This document shows positions 52,867 through 60,299 of a stretch of DNA of 64,000 nt, piece by piece (the stretch's first letter is position 1; each line of letters opens with the position of its first letter). Source of the stretch: CBDEFX01 sp965237635 (lineage in GTDB: Bacteria; Chloroflexota; Dehalococcoidia; Lucifugimonadales; CAUZJF01); contig CBDEFX010000001.1 in the NCBI GenBank assembly GCA_965237635.1, positions 1,550,001 to 1,614,000 of the forward strand, given 5' to 3'. A program made the position numbers and the translations under genes. The notes under the pieces were generated by a model. It ran no database searches. It saw only the letters and a list, made by a program, of their open reading frames with translations, and was not told where the DNA came from.

Positions 52867-53424
52867 TCATGATGCTAGGCAAGAGGATGGCCCCGCTAGC
52901 GCTCCAGATACCGAGCCAACGCTCCAGCTTGTCCTGGAGATTGAGAATGATGCCCCACGATCAGCCTTGTATTCGGCGAATCTGTCGGATACTACGATTA
53001 CAACACCTGCGATGATGGCCCCCCCAAGGATGGCTTCAGCAATCCGTTGGACATCTGCGTTGAACTGGTAATGATTACCGAATTGCACTTCTACGGCAAG
53101 CCCGATGTTGCCCATCCAGTTAAGGCCGGACGGATGCACCTTTGCCCAATCGATAGTAGATTGAGCCTGGCTGGATCCAGGCGCTTGAAGCGGGCCCCAG
53201 CCGAGAGAGACTAGCGACGCCTTGATGGACTGATTCATCTTGTCAGCCAGGGAAGAGATGCGGACTTTGCCACTTGCACGCGGAGTATCTGTGATACGCA
53301 CCTCAGTCTGAAGCAAGACTTCTCGCAGTTCCGTGTAGAGGTGTCCGATGCCGCGGCGGAAGATAATCTCCTCAGCGGAGTGTTCGCCGGCCACCTTTGG
53401 GGAGAAGTAGTTCTTGATAATCAT
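52867..53424 (-). CDS. Putative type II restriction endonuclease (BglII/BstYI-like)
   Basis: 185 residues from ATG 53424. The core NIGLAVEVQFGNHYQFNADV near residue 113, followed by the hydrophobic strand AGVVIVVSDRFAEY, matches the PD-(D/E)xK variant E-x-Q of BglII/BstYI-type enzymes, which cut the GATC-centred family of sites. The acidic residue expected about 9-10 positions before the Glu is not obvious (Asn in SGLNWMG). It is convergent with the methyltransferase with a 130-bp gap and lies 33 bp inside the right terminal repeat. Assignment rests on one motif plus context. Confidence 0.6.
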   Translation of the reverse strand: MIIKNYFSPKVAGEHSAEEIIFRRGIGHLYTELREVLLQTEVRITDTPRASGKVRISSLADKMNQSIKASLVSLGWGPLQAPGSSQAQSTIDWAKVHPSGLNWMGNIGLAVEVQFGNHYQFNADVQRIAEAILGGAIIAGVVIVVSDRFAEYKADRGASFSISRTSWSVGSVSGALAGPSSCLAS

Positions 53425-53456
53425 GGAGCATAATGATACCACCCTCAAGCCTGGGT

Positions 53457-53513
53457 GACTTTAGGAACAGAACCCCGACTTTTGGAACAACTGGCACTTT
53501 TGGAGCAAAGCCC
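53457..53513. repeat. Right terminal inverted repeat of the R-M transposon
   Basis: Inner block GACTTTAGGAACAGA (53457-53471) and outer block ACTTTTGGAGCAAAGCCC (53496-53513), inverse of the left end. A further GACTTTTGGAACAAC between them repeats the same core. Confidence 0.85.
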
Positions 53514-53521
53514 CTCGAGCA
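53514..53521. repeat. Target-site duplication, right copy
   Basis: CTCGAGCA, identical to 50350-50357. Confidence 0.85.
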
Positions 53522-53554
53522 GAGTCTCGGGCACCAACCTTTCGAAGTGCTCCA

Positions 53555-54499
53555 TTAATTGGCAAGGCCGTGGAGGTCCCGGCACATGTAGCTCCGTACT
53601 TTTGGTCCGTGCGGCCCGTATTTCGGTCCGAAGTGGTGGGGCTTGTGAAACCCGTGGCCCGAAGGTAGGTCGCCCTGGAGGACTAACTTGACCCCGTCCA
53701 TCTCTACAACCAGGGTCATCTCCTCGGTGTTCAAGCCTCCAAGGTCTCCCGTGTGTCCGACCACCACCATCGTAGACGTTGAGATCTCGTAGAAGAGCGG
53801 ATCAGAGCCATCCTTAGGTGTCAGAACGAAGGTGCCGTTCTCGATGTCGCTCGCTCTGCCTACAACGGCCGTGAAAGTCTGGAAGCCATCGTCGGTCTCG
53901 AGCGTTAGCTCGAACCTCGCAAGTTTGTCCTGCCATCCCCATACGTGCTTTAGCAGCCCGTGGTAAAGGTCGGCAGCCGGTTTGTGGTAGCGTTTGACTT
54001 CGACCGGACGCTCGCCCACCGTCACGTCTACATCCTGCGCTACCCCATCCCTTAAGACCGCGAAACTCAGTGTATCCCCAAGCGCCGCAGCCCCCACGGA
54101 TTCAATCACATCCTTGGCGCTTCTCACTTCGGTACCACCGATCGCCGTGATGATGTCACCTGATATTAGCAGTTCGGCGGAAGGGCCATCTTCCAAAACA
54201 CGCCTCACGACTGCGCCACCGGCTATCTCCAACTCCAACGCCTCGGCCGAAGCCAGGGTCTCGATGACAATTCCCACAAACGGGTGGGTGGACGCATCTT
54301 CGTCCTCATCCGCCTGGCCCTCCACCTGGAGAGGGGAAGGTCCCCCGGACGATGTTTCGGCGGGCCCCGAATCTTGTGCGTTAGCTGAGGTTGGGCCTAC
54401 CTTCAGCACGATAGCCGTCCCGAGAGCAATGACACCGACCGCTATGACAACGTACGCCAGTAACTTGCGCAATTTGGACCCCTCCCCTTTGAGTTTCAC
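53555..54499 (-). CDS. Membrane-anchored PDZ-domain protein
   Basis: 314 residues. An N-terminal signal anchor (LLAYVVIAVGVIALGTAIVL) is followed by an acidic Ser/Gly linker, then a PDZ domain (VVRRVLEDGPSAELLISGDI, then ITAIGGTEVRSAKDVIE) at about residues 95-165. A second domain of unknown type (ELTLETDDGFQTFTAVVGRA) ends in a His/Gly/Pro-rich tail. There is no protease triad, so it is probably an extracytoplasmic binding protein. Its TAA overlaps the ATG of the small gene split by the transposon. Confidence 0.82.
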   Translation of the reverse strand: MKLKGEGSKLRKLLAYVVIAVGVIALGTAIVLKVGPTSANAQDSGPAETSSGGPSPLQVEGQADEDEDASTHPFVGIVIETLASAEALELEIAGGAVVRRVLEDGPSAELLISGDIITAIGGTEVRSAKDVIESVGAAALGDTLSFAVLRDGVAQDVDVTVGERPVEVKRYHKPAADLYHGLLKHVWGWQDKLARFELTLETDDGFQTFTAVVGRASDIENGTFVLTPKDGSDPLFYEISTSTMVVVGHTGDLGGLNTEEMTLVVEMDGVKLVLQGDLPSGHGFHKPHHFGPKYGPHGPKVRSYMCRDLHGLAN

Positions 54500-54719
54500 C
54501 CTCTAGAACGAAAAAGACGGCATCCGGTTAGCAGCAACCACCTCAACTTCCACCGCCCACCGGATACCGCCTCGGCCAAGGGGGGCCTTATCAGGTATTA
54601 CGCGCATGGCGCGGGCGCGGTTTTTCCAGTACGCTGCAGGCGGGTGTGGACGTGTGGAGGGTGAAAAAGAAAGCCGTAGAGGCGTGCAACGTCCATCGTT
54701 CCGTGGCGGAGACAAGAAG

Positions 54720-55130
54720 TCAGATAATCTGGAATTCCTTTTCGACGATCTCACCGGTTTCGCCGATGTGAAAGGCCCGAATCTGCGGGTCTTCCTTGTT
54801 CTCCAAAGACACAAGGATGTAGTAGATGCCCGGCCACCCGAGCTGCAACGCCATCCTGACGTCTGTTTGGGACGGGTAGGCTGGGCTATGAGTGTGGGAA
54901 TGATAGAAGGCCAGGAACTCCCAGCCCTTCCGTTCTGAATCGAGCATTGCGTCAAGCTGCTCCTGAGGGTCCATCAGGTAGCGGTACGGACTCTTGGCCG
55001 TGTTCGTGACGCGATATCCTTGGGCAGCTAGTCCATCCTTGCCAGCGAGGATGCCACAGCACTCGTTAGGGAACTCCTCCACTGCGTGGGCTACCATCTC
55101 GTCTGCGTGGCTCTGCTGAATACGTAACAC
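54720..55130 (-). CDS. JAMM/MPN metalloprotease
   Basis: 136 residues. The JAMM motif is complete: Glu in FPNECCGILAG near residue 20 and YHSHTHSPAYPSQTD (HxHx7Sx2D) near 76. Small prokaryotic JAMM proteins cleave isopeptide or sulfur-carrier adducts, for example in cysteine or cofactor synthesis. No ThiS/MoaD-like gene lies next to it. The GTG start has GGGAGGTGATC upstream. The 220 bp downstream (54500-54719) shows no gene. Confidence 0.9.
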   Translation of the reverse strand: MLRIQQSHADEMVAHAVEEFPNECCGILAGKDGLAAQGYRVTNTAKSPYRYLMDPQEQLDAMLDSERKGWEFLAFYHSHTHSPAYPSQTDVRMALQLGWPGIYYILVSLENKEDPQIRAFHIGETGEIVEKEFQII

Positions 55131-55302
55131 CGATCACCTCCCGGCGCAAGTGGCGTACGCGTATTTATAACCGGCCAGCATGAGCAATTCAAGGAGGCCA
55201 TCAGGGCGTGTTGGGGGGCAATCAGCCGTCCGACAACGGCGGATGGCTTGAGCACCCTACATCCTGGGCGGCACGCTCCGGGCCTGAGGCTGATAGCGGA
55301 GT

Positions 55303-55932
55303 TCAACGATGCGGAATAGCGCTGGTAGACCGACGCCCGGCCAGTACCACGCGCCACAAAACGACGGTATTGGTGAGGATGGCAAGAAGTATCAGCGTGG
55401 CCAGACCTTGCCCTAGCACGGCTCCTACCATAATGAGGAAGAGCCGTGTGTCCCTAGAGGCGAGAGCCCACGCGGGTCCGTGGAGGGCCTGTCCTAGAGT
55501 GGCCTCTGCGCGGGCCCGAGTGTAGCTCACCATCAGCGCGCCTACGATGGCCAGCATAGCGACGATCGCGACGAGGGTAGGTGACGCTCTAGTTTCGTAC
55601 TCGAACGACCAGTAGGCTAGGCCACCCAGGATGGCGACATCGGCGTAGCGGTCCAGGACCGCATCAAGGAAGCCCCCGAACCGGGTGGTCATTTTCTTTA
55701 GACGGGCCAGGTCGCCGTCGACCCCGTCCACGATGGACGACGCCTGAACGGCAAGGCCTGCCCACAAGTTGTAGCCGGCGAGAAAAAGTCCAAGGGATGC
55801 CAGAGCGATGGCGAAACTGGCTACCGACACCTGGTTTGGAGTAATAGGTGTCTTGGCAAGCCATCGGGAAAGGGGACGGGAGAGCCGTCGATTCAAGCGC
55901 CGCGAGACTAGCCCTTCGTGCGGGACCTCCAC
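55303..55932 (-). CDS. CDP-alcohol phosphatidyltransferase
   Basis: 209 residues from GTG 55932 (TTG further downstream is possible). The family signature D-G-x2-A-R-x8-G-x3-D-x3-D is intact in DGDLARLKKMTTRFGGFLDA followed by VLDRYAD near residue 80. Five or six helices surround it, for example FAIALASLGLFLAGYNLWAGL. It couples a CDP-activated alcohol to an acceptor. It overlaps the nucleotidyltransferase by 25 nt; this pairing recalls the IPCT/DIPP-synthase pair of di-myo-inositol phosphate synthesis, here as two genes. Confidence 0.87.
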   Translation of the reverse strand: MEVPHEGLVSRRLNRRLSRPLSRWLAKTPITPNQVSVASFAIALASLGLFLAGYNLWAGLAVQASSIVDGVDGDLARLKKMTTRFGGFLDAVLDRYADVAILGGLAYWSFEYETRASPTLVAIVAMLAIVGALMVSYTRARAEATLGQALHGPAWALASRDTRLFLIMVGAVLGQGLATLILLAILTNTVVLWRVVLAGRRSTSAIPHR

Positions 55933-56651
55933 GTGCCGTTCCCCTCCACCTTTTTCCGTATGAGTGTCAAGTCTTCCCACGTGTCGATGTCCTGCCAGAA
56001 GCAGCCGGAGATGTCGCACGCAGAGAGCCGTTGTCCGCGTTCGATCATCCGTGCGATAGCTTGACTGAGCTCATATTCCGGCCGATTCTCGTCCATCACC
56101 TCGGTAATAGCATCGTAGATAGCCGAGGTCAACCTAAACGCCCCAGCGTCTATGGCGTTCCATCTGGACAGCCTCTTTCCAAGATGGGTGACCAAGCCCT
56201 CTGGGCTCACGGATACTCGAGTGCCTTCTTTCTCGTGCTGCGGGGAGAGGTTGAAATCAACGGCCAGCGCGTTGGCAGAACCCTCGAACTCCAGCAGCCG
56301 GGAAAGGAGGTCCGGGGAAACCATGTGGTCGGCCATGGAGAGGAGGAAAGGCTCGTCACGCGTGAAGGCTCGGGCGGCGTAGACGGAGAGGGCATTTCCC
56401 TGCGAGTAATTGGCGTTGGTGATGTATTGGACTCGCAGCCCATGACTGGAGCCATCTTCGACCCAGTCCTTTAGGGCTTGGCCCTGGTGCCCAATGATGA
56501 TCGCCAGGTCGGTGACACCCGCTTGCTCGAAGGCCTCCAGTGTGTAGTCGATGATGGCGCGCCCCGCGACCGGGAGAAGCACCTTGGGGCGATCGCCGTT
56601 ATGCTTTGAGAGCCGCGAGCCGGCCCCCGCCGCCAGAATGACACCTCTGAT
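55908..56651 (-). CDS. Sugar/inositol-phosphate nucleotidyltransferase, probable ATC start
   Basis: 247 residues if started at ATC 56651. The nucleotide-binding N-terminus RGVILAAGAGSRLSKHNGDR followed by PKVLLPVAGR is encoded upstream of the first conventional start (GTG 56582) and is essential to the fold. LLSMADHMVSPDLL is the metal-Asp loop, and WQDIDTWEDL is near the end. The open frame reaches 56672 after a TGA at 56673-56675 and contains no ATG, GTG or TTG before the motif; GAGGAGG stands 4 nt before ATC 56651. The product probably feeds the CDP-alcohol transferase with a CDP- or similar sugar alcohol. Confidence 0.85.
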   Translation of the reverse strand: MRGVILAAGAGSRLSKHNGDRPKVLLPVAGRAIIDYTLEAFEQAGVTDLAIIIGHQGQALKDWVEDGSSHGLRVQYITNANYSQGNALSVYAARAFTRDEPFLLSMADHMVSPDLLSRLLEFEGSANALAVDFNLSPQHEKEGTRVSVSPEGLVTHLGKRLSRWNAIDAGAFRLTSAIYDAITEVMDENRPEYELSQAIARMIERGQRLSACDISGCFWQDIDTWEDLTLIRKKVEGNGTWRSRTKG

Positions 56652-56756
56652 GAGTCCTCCTCGCTGGGCTAATCATAAGAGATAGGCCGCTTGCGCGAGT
56701 TTTCTTTACGATAGTCACGGAGCTCTCAGGCGCCCCGATATCCAGCCAACGGGTCT

Positions 56757-57494
56757 CTAGGCCGTTGCTCCGACCTTCGGGGACAGTCTGCCGTCCGCCA
56801 GAGCTTCTGAGGCCTGAACGACGACCTGGGCGGCTTGCTCTACGTCCACGTCACTCGTGTTGATAACCAAATGATAGAGACTCGGATCGTCGGGGTTGTC
56901 GATTCCGAAGTAGGTCTTGAAGTAGTTCCCGCGCGCCTTGTCCCGCGCGACAACGGTCTTCTCCGCGTCCTCTCGTTCGAGCCGCTCGCGCTCCATAATC
57001 CTGACGATGCGGTCCTCGAACAGCGCAACGGTCCCCACTCGAAGGACATCCGGGGACTCGCGTAGTATGGTCGAGCCGCCGCGTCCGACGATTACAACGT
57101 TCCCCGAATTTGCCAGCTCCGTCATCACGCTGCGGATAGCTGCTATGTACTTTTCGTCCTCCAACTCGTGGCCGCTTGTGATGGTCGGCTGGGGTAAGTC
57201 CTCGAACTCCTGGGTCAGGACCGCCATAGCTCCGGAGCCGAAGTACGGGTCGGCGCCAGCGCCCGTCGCAGCCGACCTCTCGAGGATGCGCTGCAGCATC
57301 CGCGAAAACCGCTCGCCTGTAGTGGGCGGCCGCTGTTCCCTTTGATGCAGCGCCTCGACGGTCGCTCCCACCTGTTTGGCGGCATTCGTCAGGATCAGCC
57401 GGTCCACATAGTCGGCTCCGATCCTCTCTGCCACTACCGGACCGAGCAGCATACCGCCTCCGCCGGTAGGGCCGCCGATTGTGACTACGGCCAT
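56757..57494 (-). CDS. Cytidylate-kinase-like protein
   Basis: 245 residues from ATG 57494, which has GGAGG at 6 nt. P-loop-like VVTIGGPTGGGGMLLGPVVA lies at the N-terminus, but it lacks the usual GxGKS/GSGKG, showing GGGGM. DYVDRLILTNAAKQVG, NVVIVGRGGSTILRESPDVL and the lid-like REDAEKTVVARDKARGNYFK match the cytidylate-kinase-like family (PF13189), whose function is unknown in most bacteria. FGIDNPDDPSLYHLVINTSD closes the fold. The altered P-loop raises doubt about kinase activity. Confidence 0.82.
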   Translation of the reverse strand: MAVVTIGGPTGGGGMLLGPVVAERIGADYVDRLILTNAAKQVGATVEALHQREQRPPTTGERFSRMLQRILERSAATGAGADPYFGSGAMAVLTQEFEDLPQPTITSGHELEDEKYIAAIRSVMTELANSGNVVIVGRGGSTILRESPDVLRVGTVALFEDRIVRIMERERLEREDAEKTVVARDKARGNYFKTYFGIDNPDDPSLYHLVINTSDVDVEQAAQVVVQASEALADGRLSPKVGATA

Positions 57495-57627
57495 AGCAAA
57501 CCTCCGGAGCATCCAAACCACGCGACGTTGGTCCAAACCCAAAAGACTGGCGATGCTCGGGGAGATTACATACTTGCATCAGCTTCCCGCTTTGTCAAAC
57601 GGCATCCGGACGCGATTCTTGCACTCG

Positions 57628-58143
57628 CTACGGGTACTCGACCAACGAGAGGAGGTCGTGGCCTCGAAGGCGTTCTCTTCCCCGCAGATCGAGAAGCTCC
57701 ACAAGCACTGCGAGACCGGCGACATATCCACCGGTCGCTTCGATAAGGCTGGCCGCGGCGGCGAGAGTCCCGCCCGTAGCAAGCAGGTCGTCCACAAGCA
57801 ACGCCCGCTGGCCGGGAGCAATGGCGTCAGTATGGACTTCGACGGCGTCCTGGCCGTACTCCAGCGCATACTGGACGCTGTGAGTCTGGAATGGTAATTT
57901 CCCTTCCTTTCGGACCGGGACTAAAGGCTTTTCGAGCCGTACGGCCAGGGGAGCGGCGAGTAAAAAGCCCCGTGCTTCGACACCTAAGATCACGTCGACG
58001 GGCCGGTCTTCATAGAAGTCCGCGAATGTTTCGATCACGTTTCGGAACGCGGTCGCATCCTTGAGCAGAGGGGTAATGTCCTTGAAAACGATGCCTGGTC
58101 GTGGGAAGTCGGGGACATCTCGGATGTAGTCCTTCAATTCCAC
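57628..58143 (-). CDS. apt: Adenine phosphoribosyltransferase
   Basis: 171 residues. Salvages adenine to AMP with PRPP. Family blocks are YIRDVPDFPRPGIVFKDITP at the N-terminus, GVEARGFLLAAPLA near 55, VRKEGKLPFQT, and the PRPP loop ALLVDDLLATGGTLAAA near 120. Length and motifs are standard. GTG start at 58143. Confidence 0.95.
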   Translation of the reverse strand: MELKDYIRDVPDFPRPGIVFKDITPLLKDATAFRNVIETFADFYEDRPVDVILGVEARGFLLAAPLAVRLEKPLVPVRKEGKLPFQTHSVQYALEYGQDAVEVHTDAIAPGQRALLVDDLLATGGTLAAAASLIEATGGYVAGLAVLVELLDLRGRERLRGHDLLSLVEYP

Positions 58144-58602
58144 GGTACGAATAGGTACCTCGTGTTAGAGTCTTGTTTCGCATCATAAGAACCGCGGCCG
58201 ACAGGGTCAAGGGACTGTGCCATCGACTTCGATCATCTAGGTGTGAGTTGGCAAGTGGGCAATGTGGCATCCGGGCTACTCCCCCTTCGATTCGCTCAGG
58301 ACAGACGTCGATACTGGGCCTTCGTCGCCTGCCGGGGACTGGCCGGATGAACGGGACGGGTTAGGACCTGAAAAATGTGTTCCATTCCGTTCCATTGTGT
58401 ACCACGCAGCTAGGGGTTTCGGTACACTGCGGAACAGCGGAGCAAAGAAATGGGACAGGCCCTGTTGGGTCTGTCCCTAAATGTTTGCGGTAAGCTAACG
58501 TTGGTTAATGATGACCGTATAGATCCCTCGCGGAGCCTCGGAAAGACACCGCCTCCGGGTGTTTCAGGGAAACAGAGGGCCCTGCGGGTCACCCCTCACC
58601 CT
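58144..58602. other. Intergenic region with repeat fragments
   Basis: No gene seen. It contains AAAAATGTGTTCCATTCCG (about 58372-58390), related to 29780-29810, a GGGACAG...CTGTCCC hairpin (58452-58477) without a U run, and from 58539 the start of a 183-bp tandem repeat copy that the IS481-type element interrupts. Confidence 0.55.
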
Positions 58603-59888
58603 TGTATGGACCGGACACATGGTGGACGGGTGTTCGGAGACATGGTGGACACATTTGAGTATGTTAGGCATCGTGCCTGAGGTCAAGCTGGGCGATTTGA
58701 TGAGTGGCGAAGAAGACGTTCCAGACTCCATCGTCAGTTGTCGGCCGAATAGCCACTGGCATGCCCTTGAAGGCCTTAGGCACCTTGAAGATACGGCCAA
58801 ACAACTGGAGCCTACCTTTGTCGTGAACACGGCGTACCAGGTCAGTTGGTTCGTATTCCAAGGGTGGAAGGATCTCGGGAAACAGTCTTTGGCTCACTTG
58901 GTACTTGGTGGCCGGAGTAGCAAGGTCAAGGGCGTCATGGGGCTGCTCCAAGTTGTAGATGTCCCGCCACAGGTCGAAGGCTCTCTGGCAGTGCGCCAGA
59001 TCAGTGAAGCTGCTCCCCTGCAGCACTTCAACGGTCATGGTTCGGTGGAAGCGCTCATCTTTTCCCTGTGTCTGAGGGTGATAAGGGCGTCCATGACTGA
59101 CTCCGATGCCCAACCTCAGCAGCCAGACTGTAAAAGGTGTGTAGGGGTGGTCTTGGTCATGGCCCCACGGGGAGCCATTGTCCATCAACATTGTGTTGGG
59201 CAGGCCGTAGCGCCGGAAGATAGCCGTCAGGCGCTGTTGCACCATCTCTCCCTGCTCGTTACCGCAGGCCTGCAGCCCCAAGGCAAACCGAGAGTGATCG
59301 TCCAGAACAGTCAGAGGGTGGCAGCGTCCTCGGGTAAGGGGGAAGTGGCCTTTGAAGTCCATCTGCCACAGGTCGTTGGGTGCCTGGTGTTCAAATCGCT
59401 GCCAGGAACGGTGCTTGGGCCCCTCGGCGGGGTCAATGCGGCCATGACGACGCAAGATCGCCGTGATAGTACTGGGGGCCGGCATGTCCGCCTCAAACAC
59501 ATCCCTGCGGTCCAAAAGCCACCGTCGCAGCTTACGAGCTCCCCAGGCCGGATGGGCCGCACGGGCAGACAGCACCGCCTGCTCAACCTGCGATGGGGTA
59601 CGTGCAGGCGAGTAGTGAGGCCGCCGCGGCAGCTCGACCAGGCCTGCCTCGCTCCCTTCACGGAAACGCCCAAGCCACTTGTATCCAGTCGTAGGGCTGA
59701 TCCCGAAGCGACGGCAAAGGTCCCTTTTGTTGGTGCCTTCAGCCTGCGCTAGCTCCACGAACTCTCTCCTCTGAGACATAACGGACATCTCCTTCCATGG
59801 CATGACCACCTCCTTGTAATGAAGTCATGCCTATTATGGTGTCCACCATGTCCCCGAACATGTGTAAGCTATGTCCCCGGTCTATACA
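58603..59888 (-). mobile_element. IS481-family insertion sequence with 5-bp target duplication
   Basis: Imperfect inverted ends of about 50 bp begin TGTATGGACCGG (58603) and, inversely, TGTATAGACCGG (59888), both containing GACATGGTGGACACC-like blocks. ACCCT is duplicated at 58598-58602 and 59889-59893. An uninterrupted copy of the target repeat at 60012-60194 shows the pre-insertion sequence CTCACCCTTCGG. Confidence 0.92.
58664..59803 (-). CDS. IS481-family transposase
   Basis: 379 residues from ATG 59803, chosen because AAGGAGGT lies just upstream. An N-terminal helix-turn-helix (NKRDLCRRFGISPTTGYKWL) precedes an rve integrase core: DLWQMDFKGHFPL (first Asp near 150), NTMLMDNGSPWG (second Asp near 210) and TQGKDERFHRTM (Glu near 250). 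The beginning MPWKEMSVMSQRREFV is the standard IS481 start. Intact frame, probably functional. Confidence 0.94.
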   Translation of the reverse strand: MPWKEMSVMSQRREFVELAQAEGTNKRDLCRRFGISPTTGYKWLGRFREGSEAGLVELPRRPHYSPARTPSQVEQAVLSARAAHPAWGARKLRRWLLDRRDVFEADMPAPSTITAILRRHGRIDPAEGPKHRSWQRFEHQAPNDLWQMDFKGHFPLTRGRCHPLTVLDDHSRFALGLQACGNEQGEMVQQRLTAIFRRYGLPNTMLMDNGSPWGHDQDHPYTPFTVWLLRLGIGVSHGRPYHPQTQGKDERFHRTMTVEVLQGSSFTDLAHCQRAFDLWRDIYNLEQPHDALDLATPATKYQVSQRLFPEILPPLEYEPTDLVRRVHDKGRLQLFGRIFKVPKAFKGMPVAIRPTTDDGVWNVFFATHQIAQLDLRHDA

Positions 59889-60299
59889 ACCCTTCGGAGG
59901 GAGGGCGGGTTTCAAACCCGCCCCTACGTTAGGTCGGATGCGCTAGGATGGTGGTCCGCTCTTCAGCCTTCACCACTCCAGGTTCCTCACTCCCGATGCC
60001 GCATCGGGGTTCGGAAAGACACCGCCTCCGGGTGTTTCTAGGGAAACAGAAGGCCCTGCGGGTCACCCCTCACCCTTCGGAGGGAGGGCGGGTTTCAAAC
60101 CCGCCCCTACGTTAGGTTGGATGCGCCAGGATGGTGGTCCGCTCTTCAGCCTTCACCACTCCAGGTTCCTCACTCCCGATGCCGCATCGGGGTTCGGAAA
60201 GTCATCTTGTGTCAGGCTGCTACGGTCGATGGGGTGCGGATTTGCCGGGGCGGGTGAAGGAATCTATCATGGACTTCGCCGACCAGAATGAGGAGGTAA

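Larger units (their letters stand above)
50358..53513. mobile_element. 3.16-kb transposon carrying a restriction-modification system
   Basis: Bounded by inverted ends GGGCTTTGC...GCAAAGCCC and by an identical CTCGAGCA on both sides. Inside: transposase (minus), DNA methyltransferase (plus, divergent from the transposase) and a nuclease-like gene (minus, convergent with the methyltransferase). The cargo looks AT-richer than the chromosome. The empty site can be reconstructed exactly, so the boundaries are firm. The family of the transposase is not settled. Confidence 0.88.
50185..53555 (-). pseudogene. Small gene split by the R-M transposon (68 codons when rejoined)
   Basis: Removing the transposon and one target duplication joins 53555-53514 to 50357-50185 (minus strand) into one open frame: MEHFERLVPETLLE, then GFEGREFRVPPELRERL, then REFLPSIPFERFEGEG, ending ELKEPVTQDL and TAG. 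Its ATG overlaps the TAA of the PDZ gene (TAATG), so the two were translationally coupled. No family recognised; charged, helical, cytoplasmic. In the present allele the frame runs into the transposon end after LLEG and is disrupted. Confidence 0.75.
58539..60194. repeat. 183-bp direct tandem repeat, first copy split by the IS481 element
   Basis: Copy one begins CGGAAAGACACCGCCTCC at 58539, is split at 58602/59889 and ends at 60011. Copy two runs from 60012 to 60194. Each copy contains the palindromes GGGCGGGTTT-C-AAACCCGCCC (59903-59923; 60086-60106) and CCCGATGC-C-GCATCGGG (59992-60008; 60175-60191). Apart from the insertion the copies differ at only a few positions. Confidence 0.9.

Noticed and set aside
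48348..53513. One composite transposon spanning IS1380 and the R-M element
   Set aside because: Each has its own distinct inverted ends, and the R-M element has its own target duplication, so they are two separate insertions.
58559..59752. 397-codon plus-strand ORF opposite the IS481 transposase
   Set aside because: Same reason: the minus strand encodes an intact transposase.
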